NCBI GenBank assembly: GCA_022414725.1 | Contig: CM039464.1 | Coordinates: forward strand, 3,040,021-3,104,020 | Source of the DNA: Microglena sp. YARC | Lineage: Eukaryota; Chlorophyta; Chlorophyceae; Chlamydomonadales; Chlamydomonadaceae | Length of the DNA: 64,000 bases | Reading direction: 5' to 3' | In this document: one piece after another, positions 1 to 8,880 of the stretch | How the letters are laid out: each line of letters opens with the position of its first letter | Position numbering within the stretch: the first letter of the stretch is position 1 | Notes under the pieces: model-generated | Databases searched by the model: none | What the model was told of the DNA's origin: nothing | Seen by the model: only the letters and a program-made list of their open reading frames with translations | Translations under genes and position numbers: made by a program

Positions 1-12
1 GAAAAAGGAGCA

Positions 13-300
13 AACAAGCAACCAACCTCAAAACTGCTTGTCAAGTGATACATGTCGCCAACACTTGGATGAGAACCACCGTACCACATTTAACAAGTGG
101 CGGAGCCTATTCCCCCCAGCGGAGCGACCGGGGGCGACCGGAGGGGAGTCCCCACAAAGGAGTCCGCGAGGAACCGAGCGGGTGGGCGACCGGAGGGGAG
201 CCCACAGGTCACATCAACCAGCAGACACACTACTGATTTACACACACACACACACACGCGACGCCGCCGCCTCCATCTCGGACATGGACAGCATCAGCAA
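13..300 (+). repeat. Dispersed G-rich repeat, copy 1
   Basis: First copy of a repeat family. It runs from the caagcaaccaacctc start through a 'ggatgagaaccaccgtacc' segment, two GGGCGACCGGAGGGGAGCCC-like blocks, a CA microsatellite (about 241-260) and a 'cgccgcctccatctcggac' tail. Copies 2 and 3 are at 4793-5020 and 7232-7490; inverted partial copies are at 10005-10060, 19612-19740 and 20760-20815. No transposase or terminal repeat is visible, so it may be a SINE- or MITE-like sequence. ORFs across it are chance frames. Positions 300-552 hold nothing I recognise. Confidence 0.8.
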
Positions 301-552
301 ACTTGCTCTCTTCGCCTCATCATCTACAATTCATGGTAATATTGTTCACGTTGCAATATAAGACTCGCTTCTTCCAAGCTTGAAATTGAATTCGCAATGA
401 GTCTTCCCTAAACAATCGCCTCTCTCTCCAACCACACCACAGGCCTGACCACCATGCATGCATTCCAACCCGGTCATGCCACATCATGCCACCAGCCATG
501 CAGTGCGTGCAAGCGTACAGTCACTAATGCGGTCAACAAGGATTTGAAATCA

Positions 553-1218
553 TCAGGCAAACATCATCATGTCGCTCGGTAGCTTTGCAAATTGAGCAAT
601 ACCCCAGTCAACCATGATATTGTGACCATCCAGAGTGACCACACTGGCAACATAGTGGACGTATCCCTTGCAAGGGCCCGGGTGTTGCGTATCACCCTGA
701 GTCCAAACGCAACTGCCCTCTGTCAGCCTGTATGGTTTAGCACCATCTGGGACGGTTCTGTCTTTGACAGGAGCAGTGCCGTTGATGCCTGGAGCCAATG
801 ATAGGGTGGCGCCCGACGGAGAGTACATTACGACAGTGACCATTATCGCACGCATCAGCCCATGGATCTTTAAGAAGAATTCTTCAGCAGCCCTAGCAGC
901 AAACTGGCAGTCGCCCCCAAAAGGCCCGACTAGTCCTTCTCCACGATTGTTTACCTCGTAATCGGCAACTATCTCAGCCATGCTCATGCTGGAGGACGAG
1001 CCCATGTTCCTGCGCATGGCAAGCAGCGCGGTGCAAGCATCAGTGTTATGTACAAGGATATCTATCATCCCAAGATGACGACAGTATGCCAACCTGATAG
1101 ATGACTTCATCTCCAAAATGTCCGACTTGATGTCAGACACTGCATGCTCAAGTTTAGAGAGCTGCTGCAGCATGGACGTGGCCCATGCAGGGGGGGGCTC
1201 CTGGTCGTCGGTTGCCAT
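553..1218 (-). CDS. Hypothetical protein, possible papain-like fold
   Basis: A 221-aa ORF starting at MATDDQEPPP (1218); the frame is open further upstream but without good context. The N-terminal third has a coiled-coil-like stretch (LQQLSKLEHAVSDIKSDI). The C-terminal half has a GDCQFAA segment, then HYVASVVTLDGHNIMVDWG. A Cys followed by His and Asp with hydrophobic strands resembles the order in NlpC/P60 and papain-like peptidase folds. This is pattern similarity only; the catalytic assignment is inference. It terminates with TGA. No partner gene is adjacent. Confidence 0.5.
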   Translation of the reverse strand: MATDDQEPPPAWATSMLQQLSKLEHAVSDIKSDILEMKSSIRLAYCRHLGMIDILVHNTDACTALLAMRRNMGSSSSMSMAEIVADYEVNNRGEGLVGPFGGDCQFAARAAEEFFLKIHGLMRAIMVTVVMYSPSGATLSLAPGINGTAPVKDRTVPDGAKPYRLTEGSCVWTQGDTQHPGPCKGYVHYVASVVTLDGHNIMVDWGIAQFAKLPSDMMMFA

Positions 1219-1697
1219 GTCCTGCTTGGAATCTACACGACAAAGGGTTTGCCCGTTTGGCCGGACGGAGTGTAGGTTTTGTGAGGCAGTTTTCATGACA
1301 TCACCCATTCTGTATGTAAACCAACACGATGCAGCTTTATGCATCCTCATGTCCTCGAGTCGGTCGCTTACCAATATCGGGGGACTCACCTTCGGCAAGA
1401 TTGGTGCGCGCTGGTCCTCGAATTCGTCGTGAATGTGAATGAATGTCTAGATGTGAATGAATGTCTTGATGTGTAACTAACTGTCAAGTCTTACACAATG
1501 TGTATGTTGTTTATAAAAGATTCACTGTAACACTTGGGCTTATTCATTCGTCTTCTTATTCTACGGTACTCAATCATCATCATCATTAACAGTAACACTA
1601 TCAACAGAATCGAGCCTCGAGTGCAGTTTGTGGCTCACGCCCGAAAGCATCGATGGGGATTGCCTCTTCATCTTGGATGTGCCACTCCTCAAGCCCC

Positions 1698-2021
1698 ATG
1701 CGGTTCAATGAGAAAACACATATTCTGGCCAAACTACATAGAGATTCAAACTGTAACATTATTGACCGGTCTATGCATGTTATGGACCAAGACTGGGCCT
1801 CCAAGTTTGTCCAAGATATTACGTCAACTTCCAACGCCATTACACTAAGGCTTCCATTTGCACATGAAGTGCTTATAATCCACTTAGAGTTAGATAATCA
1901 GCATCGGTTCCACACACACATTGCAATTCAAACCTTGGTCAACGAAGAGCCACGTGCTTTTTTGTATGGATTCAACAGATACCCTGATGGGGAAGTGATT
2001 GGACCATTCTACAGGGACTAA
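1698..2021 (+). CDS. Hypothetical small protein
   Basis: An ORF of about 107 aa starting at MRFNEKTHIL; an earlier in-frame ATG lies at 1653. The C-terminal half is protein-like, with alternating hydrophobic strands (LRLPFAHEVLIIHLELD) and a GEVIGPFY end. No family is recognised. Upstream at about 1525 lies 'cactgtaacacttgggctt', the unit tandemly repeated at 8609-8689. The ORF could be spurious. Confidence 0.35.
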   Translation: MRFNEKTHILAKLHRDSNCNIIDRSMHVMDQDWASKFVQDITSTSNAITLRLPFAHEVLIIHLELDNQHRFHTHIAIQTLVNEEPRAFLYGFNRYPDGEVIGPFYRD

Positions 2022-2372
2022 GTTGTAACCATCTAATGTGAACCATGCCCGGATGATGGCATACGCTTGAGGAGCACCATCCAGGTTGGCATACCGCCGC
2101 CAGCACTACACAGGATTTGGGTGAGGGGGCTTAGGCCACTACGTTTACACTCGTTTTTAGAGGAACGGCGACCACTCTCATCAAGGACGGTGGCACGTGT
2201 GTCGAGTCACAGAGCGACCGACCTCTCGCATCATGACGGAACCTGTGCCACAGTTCACATGCATGAGACACACTACTGGATGCACAAGCAAACATACGCA
2301 CGCACGTGATAGGCAAACGGAACGGAGGAAACATGTCGCATACTCGGGGCATTAGATAGATAGGATAGGATG

Positions 2373-2404
<32 letters not shown>

Positions 2405-2945
2405 TGATAGATAGCGCACTCTATCACGACACAGGCGGCGGCTTGCGTATCATACTCGTCCATCTGGTCTCCACGGAGGCTTGCTCATCCTACTCGTCAG
2501 TTCGTCCATTCATTCATCTTCACACACACCAAGGCGGCTTTCGCAACCCCCACGTTCGTCCATTCATTCATCTTCACACACACCAAGGCGGCTTTCGCAG
2601 CCCCCGTTCGTCCATTCATTCACAGATGACGGAAATTCCGGTAAAGTAATCGCAAACGGTGATCACATGTCAAGCAGAGGTCTGCTAGACAATAGATCTC
2701 GTACATCGATAGGGTAATCGCGGGCCCCACGGAGTGGGGCAGGAGAATTGAGCTGCAGAAACATGTCAAGGCATCAATCATCACACTCAAAACGGTGGAT
2801 AACTGTCGCATCCACACCGTCCGTCCGTCCGTCCATTCATGACACACGGTGGCGGATCATCGCCACTCATCGTCTCGTGGAAGTGGTGTAAACAACGCAG
2901 AAGACCCTGTAACGAACCTTATTCTCCTCTTCACAGCCAGCAAGA
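2022..2945. repeat. Gene-poor repeats: GATA tract and minisatellite
   Basis: No convincing gene. About 2175-2250 has the 'tcaaggacggtggca' and 'cctgtgccac' motifs also seen at 7045-7200 and 4665-4720. 2357-2408 is a GATA microsatellite. About 2500-2630 has two and a half units of a direct repeat ('cgtccattcattcatcttc' plus a cacacacaccaaggcggctttcgca segment). Confidence 0.7.
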
Positions 2946-3311
2946 TTAATTGGTGAATAGATACTTGTTCAAATGCAATTTATGTTTATTGCAAACATGA
3001 AGGAAGTGTAGTTCATTTGGATGTAGTCTGAAGAAGTCAACAGATATGAGGGCTATTTCGATGTCACGTGGACATGTTTGACACATGTTACAAATTGCAT
3101 GCAAGAAAGCACTTTCCTTCATTACCAACAATCTCCCTGGTTCTCCAGTTGTTCGCATGTGAGGCAGATCAATGTCTATGTCGTTGAAGTCTTCACAGAT
3201 CTCATTGCTCAGACTCACAGGTATATTATAGCAGGCTTCACGTGAAATAACTCTATCCACATCAGCAACTCGTTGAGTGGATGCTTGAATGACCATGAGA
3301 CATTTGTCCAT
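2946..3311 (-). CDS. Hypothetical protein
   Basis: A 121-aa ORF with ATG at 3311 and a second in-frame ATG at 3303. It is rich in Asp/Ile and Cys/His (CNMCQTCPRD near residue 75, LHVCNKHKLH near the C-terminus), which could bind metal but matches no family I know. Composition resembles the other viral-block genes. No neighbour is in operon-like spacing. Confidence 0.4.
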   Translation of the reverse strand: MDKCLMVIQASTQRVADVDRVISREACYNIPVSLSNEICEDFNDIDIDLPHMRTTGEPGRLLVMKESAFLHAICNMCQTCPRDIEIALISVDFFRLHPNELHFLHVCNKHKLHLNKYLFTN

Positions 3312-3435
3312 ATTTGATTTTTCCTACAAAACGGTCTGACGTTATTCGAGCTATTATTGTAAATGGTTTGGCCTGATTTGTTTTTTTCTCGCACGGTGTC
3401 TAGTTCGTTGTATATATGGAGGAGCTGTACAGTTA

Positions 3436-3470
3436 CAGTTGTTCTCAAGTAAACCCTTTATACAATTTGG
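3436..3470 (+). mobile_element. Solo Tc1/mariner-like inverted end (type B)
   Basis: After a TA dinucleotide the sequence reads CAGTTGTTCTCAAGTAAACC. It matches the outer part of the ends at 8880, 16798, 19921 and 60664 (CAGTTGTTCTCAAATAAAGT type). No partner end can be identified, so it is a solo or degraded end. Confidence 0.45.
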
Positions 3471-3718
3471 CGAGACGTCGGATTCATCTGATCTGATTAA
3501 GATCACCCAGATGTCTGAGTTTTTGGCACATTCATGCCAACTCAAGCCCTCCGGTGCTTTCCTTGTGCGTATTTACGTGCCTCTCAAAATGCACAAAACA
3601 CATTAAATACGCCTCAAGCAGAAGTAGCCTAGTGATCGTAGGCGCGGAACAAGCGACGTACGAAGGGGAGCCCTCACGACCCACGCAAGTGAACAGGAAT
3701 AAGATGCACACACCACGC

Positions 3719-4130
3719 AAACGGCGGCTTGCGCATCCTCATTGTCGTCCATCTGACTCCAAAAGACACCGCGGCGGCAAGCGCATCCTCATTGTCGTCC
3801 ATCTGACTCCAAAAGACACCACGGCGGCAAGCGCATCCTCATTGTATCTTCCATCTGTCTCCAAAAGACACCGCGGCGGCTTGCGCATCCTCATTGTCGT
3901 CCATCTGACTCCAAAAGACACCACGGCGGCAAGCGCATCCTCATTGTATCGTCCATCTGTCTCCAAAAGACACCGCGGTGGCAAGCGCATCCTCATTGTC
4001 GTCCATCTGACTCCAAAAGACACCGCGGCGGCAAGCGCATCCTTATTGTATCGTCCATCTGTCTCCAAAAGACACCGCGGCGGCAAGCGCATCCTCATTG
4101 TCTCGTCCATCTGTCTCCACGAGATAAAAG
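3719..4130. repeat. Tandem minisatellite, about 50-53 bp unit, 8 copies
   Basis: Eight near-identical units, each holding 'ggcggcaagcgcatcctc', 'attgtcgtccatctgactcc' and 'aaaagacacc', in two alternating sub-variants (gtcgtccatctgact versus gtatcgtccatctgtct). Both strands read open through the array (RILIVVHLTPKD one way, MRMRLPPRCLLETD the other), which explains the long overlapping ORFs here. Related single motifs (ggcttgcgcatcctactcgtcc) occur at about 2430 and 13988. Confidence 0.9.
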
Positions 4131-4205
4131 CGACGGAAAAGTGCAGTAGTGTGTGTTAGTTACTGTTGGCTGTAAACTTTTCTAGTTTTAATGCACAACA
4201 CTGAC

Positions 4206-4559
4206 ATGACTACGTTATGCTGTGCAGAAATGACAGCCAAGGGGTGCTTCTCGTACAAGAATGCCACCGTCAACGGCTTCAACATCACCAATCAGCTCCA
4301 GGTCCGAGTGGAGGCGATCGACAACAACGTTGCAAAGATCTATACCACAGATGAGAACGGCAACCCGCTGCCGATGCCTGTCAACGTCTCATTGCGCACC
4401 GGAGAGGATGTGAACGTCCCAGTCTACAACAATGAGTTCCTCATCGTGTGGATTGAAAGCTACGTGCTGGCTGTCGGTGGCGTCGACATCCTGTGGCTCC
4501 ACAACCAGAAGCAGCAGGCCTTCTCTGCTAGCAACGGCATCACGGCTTTCTCACTGTAA
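4206..4559 (+). CDS. Hypothetical beta-rich protein
   Basis: A 117-aa ORF, start taken at MTTLCC; an upstream in-frame ATG at 4191 adds five residues. The sequence alternates polar and hydrophobic residues (FNITNQLQVRVEAIDNNVAK, EFLIVWIESYVLAVGGVDIL) and predicts mostly beta strands, like a small jelly-roll or Ig-type domain. This is inferred from pattern only. It ends with TAA, followed by a short repeat (aaagcgtggtgtatcc) present three times at 4558-4645. Family unknown. Confidence 0.5.
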   Translation: MTTLCCAEMTAKGCFSYKNATVNGFNITNQLQVRVEAIDNNVAKIYTTDENGNPLPMPVNVSLRTGEDVNVPVYNNEFLIVWIESYVLAVGGVDILWLHNQKQQAFSASNGITAFSL

Positions 4560-4649
4560 AGCGTGGTGTATCCAGTGCCATGCAGCCGTAAAGCGTGGTG
4601 TATGCCATGCAGCCGTAAAATAGCGTGGTGTATCCAGTGTCATGCAGAC

Positions 4650-4795
4650 ATAAAATAACCTCGCATCAGGCGGCACCTGTGTTGGCACCTGTGTCGGCAC
4701 CTGTGCCGACATGGCCCTTCCAATAAAAAAATAACGAAAGTAACAAAATTCAGGGAAACCTATCATTATACATCACGGTTGTTCTCATCCTCAAG
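4650..4795. repeat. Dispersed 3'-type repeat (gcatcaggcggcacctg family)
   Basis: Contains 'cgcatcaggcggcacctgtg', short internal 'ggcacctgtg' iterations, then 'aaataacgaaagtaacaaaa' and 'ttgttctcatcctcaa'. Related segments are at 7060-7240 and 14805-14940. It directly precedes copy 2 of the G-rich repeat. Confidence 0.6.
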
Positions 4796-5020
4796 CAACC
4801 AACCTCGAAACTGCTTGTCAATGGATGAGAACCACCGTACCACATTAAACAAGTGGCGGAGCCCCTTTCACCTCTTCCCCCAGCGGGGGCGACCGGAGGG
4901 GAGCCCCCACAAAGGAGTCCGCGAGGAACCGAGCGGGTGGGCGACCGGAGGGGAGCCCACACGTCACATCAACCAGCAGACACACTACTGAAATCACACA
5001 CACACACGCGACGCCGCGGA
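4793..5020 (+). repeat. Dispersed G-rich repeat, copy 2
   Basis: Same arrangement as copy 1: 'ggatgagaaccaccgtacc', an 'aacaagtggcggagcc' segment, GGGCGACCGGAGGGGAGCCC blocks, 'atcaaccagcagacacacta', then a CA run. The tail diverges after 'cgacgccgc'. Confidence 0.85.
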
Positions 5021-5160
5021 TGATAGATGCAGGCAGGGAGGGAGCAAGTGGGTTGGTTGTCTGTGCAAGAGGGGAGGAGGGAGCAAGACGCCGACGACGT
5101 CAGGAGAACAAGAGACACGCACGCACGCACGCACGCAAACGGAGGGGGAAATTCACACGG

Positions 5161-5236
5161 TACGGTACAGTACAGTACAGTACAGTACAGTACAGTACAG
5201 TACAGTACAGTACAGTACAGTACAGTACAGTACATA
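5161..5236. repeat. (TACAG)n microsatellite
   Basis: About 15 tandem copies of the pentamer TACAG/GTACA. It produces meaningless ORFs on both strands (YCTVLYCTVL). Confidence 0.95.
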
Positions 5237-5313
5237 CAGGCAGGACCATTTTTTATCGTCTCTAAGAAATGTAGCAAAAAAAAGAGTATCTAAATAACTG
5301 AGTATCTATATAA

Positions 5314-6234
5314 CTAAAGCTGCTGGCTGAGGGACAGGGAGCGAAGCTCAATTGAGAGCTCGATAGCAGCGAGCTTCTTGGCGAGGTACGCCTCACGCTT
5401 GGAGGGAGTCTGGTTCATGCACGCTAGGTGCGCGCACTTGCCAGTGGTGAAGGTCCCACCATTGGGGTTGCTTAAGAGCACCTGTTTTCTACCACACGGG
5501 TTGCCGTGAATGGTGACAGCAGTGCAGCCCAGGGTGGGGGAATACCCCACGATGGTCAACTCACCGTGTTTGGAGCCAACAGGAAGCTCGTTCTTTAGAA
5601 CGGACCCGCGACCAACACGACCGGAGGCCAAGGAGGAGGACAGGGAGTACGTTGAGAACAAGCCAGAAGGAGAAGCAGAAGCAGCAGGAGCAGCAGCAGG
5701 AGCAGCAGCAGGAGCAGCAGCAGGAGCAGCAGCAGGAGCAGCAGCAGGGGCAGGAGCAGGAGCAGGAGCAGGAGCCACAAATGGTGACACAGAGCGTGAA
5801 CCATTGGCGCGGCGCTTTTTACCGCTACTGCCGGACCCCGTGCCAACGTCCTCGGTGGTTTCGTCGTCCTCGGGGAGGGAGACGGAGGCACTGTAGAGGG
5901 CAAGCACGGAGGAAGTCGCAGAATTATCAGCGACGGCAGCAGCGAGGGCATCCGCAGCAGCGACTGCAACGGGGAGAAGCATTAGCTGTAGGGGCTCTTT
6001 CTCCCCCAACGGGGAATCTTCGAGAAACTTTTTGTGTGCCATCTTCATTGCGCCGACAGAGTCGGCGAGGCAATCAGGAACGCTCGTCAGGGATATGACT
6101 GCGTTGCAGATGCTCTTCAACTGAGCGACGGTGGCGATTGTGGATATCTTAGTTCGATCCTTCTTCTGAACGGCGTCGAAGATATTGGTAGTATCGACGA
6201 ACGCAGTTATTTGGGCAGCAGACATGTAAGACAT
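5314..6234 (-). CDS. Ala/Pro-repeat protein with C-terminal Cys/His motif
   Basis: A 306-aa ORF. Residues about 1-130 are helical and Ala-rich. A low-complexity (APAP)n/(AAP)n linker occupies about 155-190, encoded by ggagcagcagca repeats. The C-terminal domain has a GCTAV..GNPCGRK pair followed by GKCAHLACMNQ, together four cysteines and a histidine that look zinc-binding. The same GKCAHLxCM motif recurs as a remnant upstream of two tandem paralogues (17541-17588, 18595-18642). Function unknown. It ends with TAG. Confidence 0.65.
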   Translation of the reverse strand: MSYMSAAQITAFVDTTNIFDAVQKKDRTKISTIATVAQLKSICNAVISLTSVPDCLADSVGAMKMAHKKFLEDSPLGEKEPLQLMLLPVAVAAADALAAAVADNSATSSVLALYSASVSLPEDDETTEDVGTGSGSSGKKRRANGSRSVSPFVAPAPAPAPAPAAAPAAAPAAAPAAAPAAAPAASASPSGLFSTYSLSSSLASGRVGRGSVLKNELPVGSKHGELTIVGYSPTLGCTAVTIHGNPCGRKQVLLSNPNGGTFTTGKCAHLACMNQTPSKREAYLAKKLAAIELSIELRSLSLSQQL

Positions 6235-6267
6235 GACGACGGGAAAGAGATATTGGGTGGTTTATCA

Positions 6268-6303
6268 AAGGTTGTTGTTGGTGTTGTTGTTGTTGTTGGT
6301 TTT
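6268..6303. repeat. (GTT)n microsatellite
   Basis: gttgttgttggtgttgttgt-type tract just upstream of the 5314-6234 gene on its 5' side; a similar tract is at 17250-17278. Confidence 0.9.
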
Positions 6304-6515
6304 TAAATGAGGAAAATGTGCGTCAATTTTTTTTTTAGCATGGAATGAAACGGATGACGAAATTCAACAACACAGGTACACTCAGTATCAGACTGTACGT
6401 GAACAGATGTTGAGGGGATGATGTCACAAGAGACAGAACGCATGAACGCACACGCAAAACGGAGGTCTATCATGCAAGCAGGGGATAATAATATAAAAGA
6501 ATAAGAGTACAATAC

Positions 6516-6875
6516 ATGGAAACGGAAAACAAAAACAAGATGAAACCTACGATAAATACAAAGACATTGACCGTATCTTTACCTATTGGGTTTCACATGG
6601 GACTCGAAGAATGGATAGATTCGCAAACACAACACAGGGACGAGGCAATATACGCCCTGCTCGCACACGGTCTACACGCAGTGCGGACGATACCAACAAC
6701 ATTATTAAAAAAAAAAAAGGATTATGAGGGTCGTCGTTCATGTCGATCGTCGGATACTGATGATGATCCAAATGACATAAGTGAGGCGGCGCACATCCAG
6801 GCGAGCGCCTACAGAGGACCACGGTCTGCAGCCTTTGATAAGGATATCGGAGCGATGAGAGTGGTGTCAAGGTAG
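6516..6875 (+). CDS. Ribbon-helix-helix (CopG/Arc-like) DNA-binding protein
   Basis: A 119-aa ORF. Residues 16-57 fit the ribbon-helix-helix pattern: a strand (KTLTVSLPIGF), a helix (GLEEWIDSQTQ), an Arg-Asp-Glu-Ala turn and a second helix (EAIYALLAHGL). Such domains dimerise and place the strand in the DNA major groove. The tail is Lys-rich and acidic. The terminator is TAG, and the same frame stays open for 27 more protein-like codons (QPPHILGIREDPLTGP) to a TGA, so readthrough or a nonsense mutation is possible. No partner toxin gene is visible. Confidence 0.6.
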   Translation: METENKNKMKPTINTKTLTVSLPIGFHMGLEEWIDSQTQHRDEAIYALLAHGLHAVRTIPTTLLKKKKDYEGRRSCRSSDTDDDPNDISEAAHIQASAYRGPRSAAFDKDIGAMRVVSR

Positions 6876-6949
6876 CAGCCACCACATATTTTGGGAATAC
6901 GAGAAGATCCTCTCACGGGACCCACCACCTATCGGCTAGATGAAGGATG

Positions 6950-7231
6950 CTACTGCTGATTCTAGAAATGAGGAAGAGAGAACAAAACAAAAGGAAATTA
7001 TGCTGTTACGGGGATCGTCGGGTCTTTTATCATGCCCCTCCCTCATCTCATCAAGGACGGCGACTTTCGCATCAGGCGGCACCTGCATCGGCGGAGCCGA
7101 GTAGTCACTCACAGGGAGACTTTCGCATCAGGCGGAACCTGTGTCGAGTCACATCACAGAGAGACCGACCACTCTCATCACGGTGGCACAGGTGCCACTA
7201 TGGCCCTCCTCATCAAAAAATAACGAAAGTA
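6950..7231. repeat. Dispersed 3'-type repeat, second copy
   Basis: Contains 'tcatcaaggacgg', two 'tttcgcatcaggcgg' units, 'cctgtgtcgagtcaca' and 'aaaataacgaaagtaacaaa'. It is related to 2175-2250 and 4650-4795 and directly abuts copy 3 of the G-rich repeat. Confidence 0.6.
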
Positions 7232-7416
7232 ACAAAATACCACCGTACCACATTAAACAAGTGGCGGAGCCCCTTTCACATCTTCACCCACCGGGGGCGA
7301 CCGGAGGGGAGCCCCCACAAAGGAGTCCGCGAGGAACCGAGCGGGTGGGCGACCGGAGGGGAGCCCACAGTGTAACATCAACCAGCAGACACACTACTGA
7401 TTTACGGAACGGAAAT

Positions 7417-7447
<31 letters not shown>

Positions 7448-7490
7448 GACGCCGCCGCCTCCATCTCGGACATGGACAGCATCATCGTGA
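7232..7490 (+). repeat. Dispersed G-rich repeat, copy 3
   Basis: Same order as copy 1, including the CA microsatellite (7416-7445) and the 'cgccgcctccatctcggac' tail. It ends about 90 bp before the start of the next gene. Confidence 0.85.
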
Positions 7491-7577
7491 CCATCAGCAA
7501 CGTCCCCCCCAAAAGATTTTCATATCTATCTACCCGTTCGCTCATTCAACTCCCAATTCTTTTGCATACAGTATAGA

Positions 7578-8369
7578 ATGACAGATTACGCTTCTCTCAT
7601 CACTGCGTTAGGCACGTCCAACTTGATTTGCACTGGGGTCAAAGATGTCCATTTTGGAGATCTCCAGGCTGAGGCGAGTTCAGGTGATCTGATGGTAAAG
7701 ATGCCAAATGACCCGATTTGTCACGAGGGCATCTACTACAATCGGCGGAACAGTAAAATGAATATGGATATCACACATATCGGTTACGTCAAGCGAGGGT
7801 GCACACAAAGTATTGCAGAAGTTGTGAAAATGGGAGGTGAATCAGTTGATAACATAACAATAAAGGTCCAGAGTGGAGGTTGTTTACTGTTGAAATCAAA
7901 TCCAACAGTAATTAGCAATGCAGTTTGTGGCGAGCTTGTCGGCGAAGATATTTTTCCACAAGCAAGATATTGGGATGGCGACATCAATATGAAGTCCAAA
8001 CTACAAGGTGATGTCCAAGCATTGATTGATACATTCCCAAACATGAAATTTCTGGAGTTGCGTTTTTTCCTATACGATGTCGATTGGTGTTCGCTTCAAA
8101 ACTGTAAAATGCTTCGAGGATTTTCGATAAACCATTATGAAGACATGTCCCACTCAATGCAGTTCCCCAAACACAGCATCACCAATTTCCATGGGTTTGC
8201 ATCACAATTTGTACAATTTCCAAATACATGCGATGAGGTAGTCAATTACATGAAGCATGCCACACAAAACAGTTCAGATTGGTCTTGGTCTATCGGATTT
8301 TATGATACTAGGCACTGCTCAATTGACAACTCCCTCAAACATGATCAAATGAAGAACTCGATGCCATGA
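7578..8369 (+). CDS. Hypothetical protein, LRR-like segments
   Basis: A 263-aa ORF with ATG in good context (tagaATGac) and a TGA stop. The second half has leucine-spaced stretches (FPNMKFLELRFFLYDVDW, LQNCKMLRGFSINHYEDM, FPKHSITNFHGF) resembling irregular leucine-rich repeats. Such proteins, often following F-box domains, are common in giant viruses and algae, but no F-box is seen. Function unknown. It follows the G-rich repeat and is monocistronic. Confidence 0.6.
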   Translation: MTDYASLITALGTSNLICTGVKDVHFGDLQAEASSGDLMVKMPNDPICHEGIYYNRRNSKMNMDITHIGYVKRGCTQSIAEVVKMGGESVDNITIKVQSGGCLLLKSNPTVISNAVCGELVGEDIFPQARYWDGDINMKSKLQGDVQALIDTFPNMKFLELRFFLYDVDWCSLQNCKMLRGFSINHYEDMSHSMQFPKHSITNFHGFASQFVQFPNTCDEVVNYMKHATQNSSDWSWSIGFYDTRHCSIDNSLKHDQMKNSMP

Positions 8370-8559
8370 TTCATGTCACACACTCGATGCAAACAACAAC
8401 TTAAACTTGACACAGAAGATGATACATACATGATCGATCATGTCGGCAGTCGTGCGGATTGCGGGGATCACGATGACTTGCGCATACTCATTCTCACACG
8501 GAGGATTAAAGCAGACTCCTGCTCGATTGGTTTCTGAAGGGGGAGCGCGGGCACCGCGG

Positions 8560-8700
8560 AGCGGGGCAGAGGATTGGATTGGATTGGATTCATTTGATGA
8601 CTCGCGTACACTGTAACGCTTGGGCTTCTCACTGTAACACTTGGGCTTCTCACTGTAACACTTGGGCTTCTCACTGTAACACTTGGGCGGTGAAGCGAAG
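8560..8700. repeat. 21-bp tandem repeat (cactgtaacacttgggcttct)
   Basis: Four units between about 8609 and 8689, preceded by a short ggattggatt tract. A single unit occurs at about 1525. Nearby 8476-8520 ('cttgcgcatactcattctca' and cagactcctgctcga) is repeated at about 12750-12810. Confidence 0.85.
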
Positions 8701-8782
8701 TGACCCTCATCGTCCCCGTAGCAAGCACAAACCCCGGAAACACACGGTAAAGTAGGCGAAAACGGTGATCACATGTTGCAAC

Positions 8783-8880
8783 TCCTCAAAAAATATTTGT
8801 AGTGAACCACGGACCTGTATCTGGTTTCAGGGGATATCATTCAAATTATACTGAGTGTCCCAAAATTATTTGATCAACTG
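8783..8880 (-). mobile_element. Type-B inverted end with subterminal repeat
   Basis: About 98 bp is nearly identical to 19819-19921: 'atatttgtagtgaaccacgg' through 'cattcaaattatactgagtg' to a terminal ...AACTG followed by TA. The terminal part (reverse complement CAGTTGATCAAATAATTTTG) resembles Tc1/mariner inverted repeats. The matching left end is not seen. It overlaps the 3' end of the following minus-strand gene. Confidence 0.6.

Noticed and set aside
3739..4110. Minus-strand MRMRLPPRCLLETDG repeat protein
   Set aside because: Open frame through a minisatellite only; no flanking unique coding sequence.
3719..4130. CRISPR array
   Set aside because: Units are full-length tandem copies without unique spacers.
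5595..6098. Gln/Glu- and Leu-repeat ORFs overlapping 5314-6234
   Set aside because: Alternative frames of the (GGAGCAGCAGCA)n linker; the Ala/Pro frame has ordered domains on both sides.
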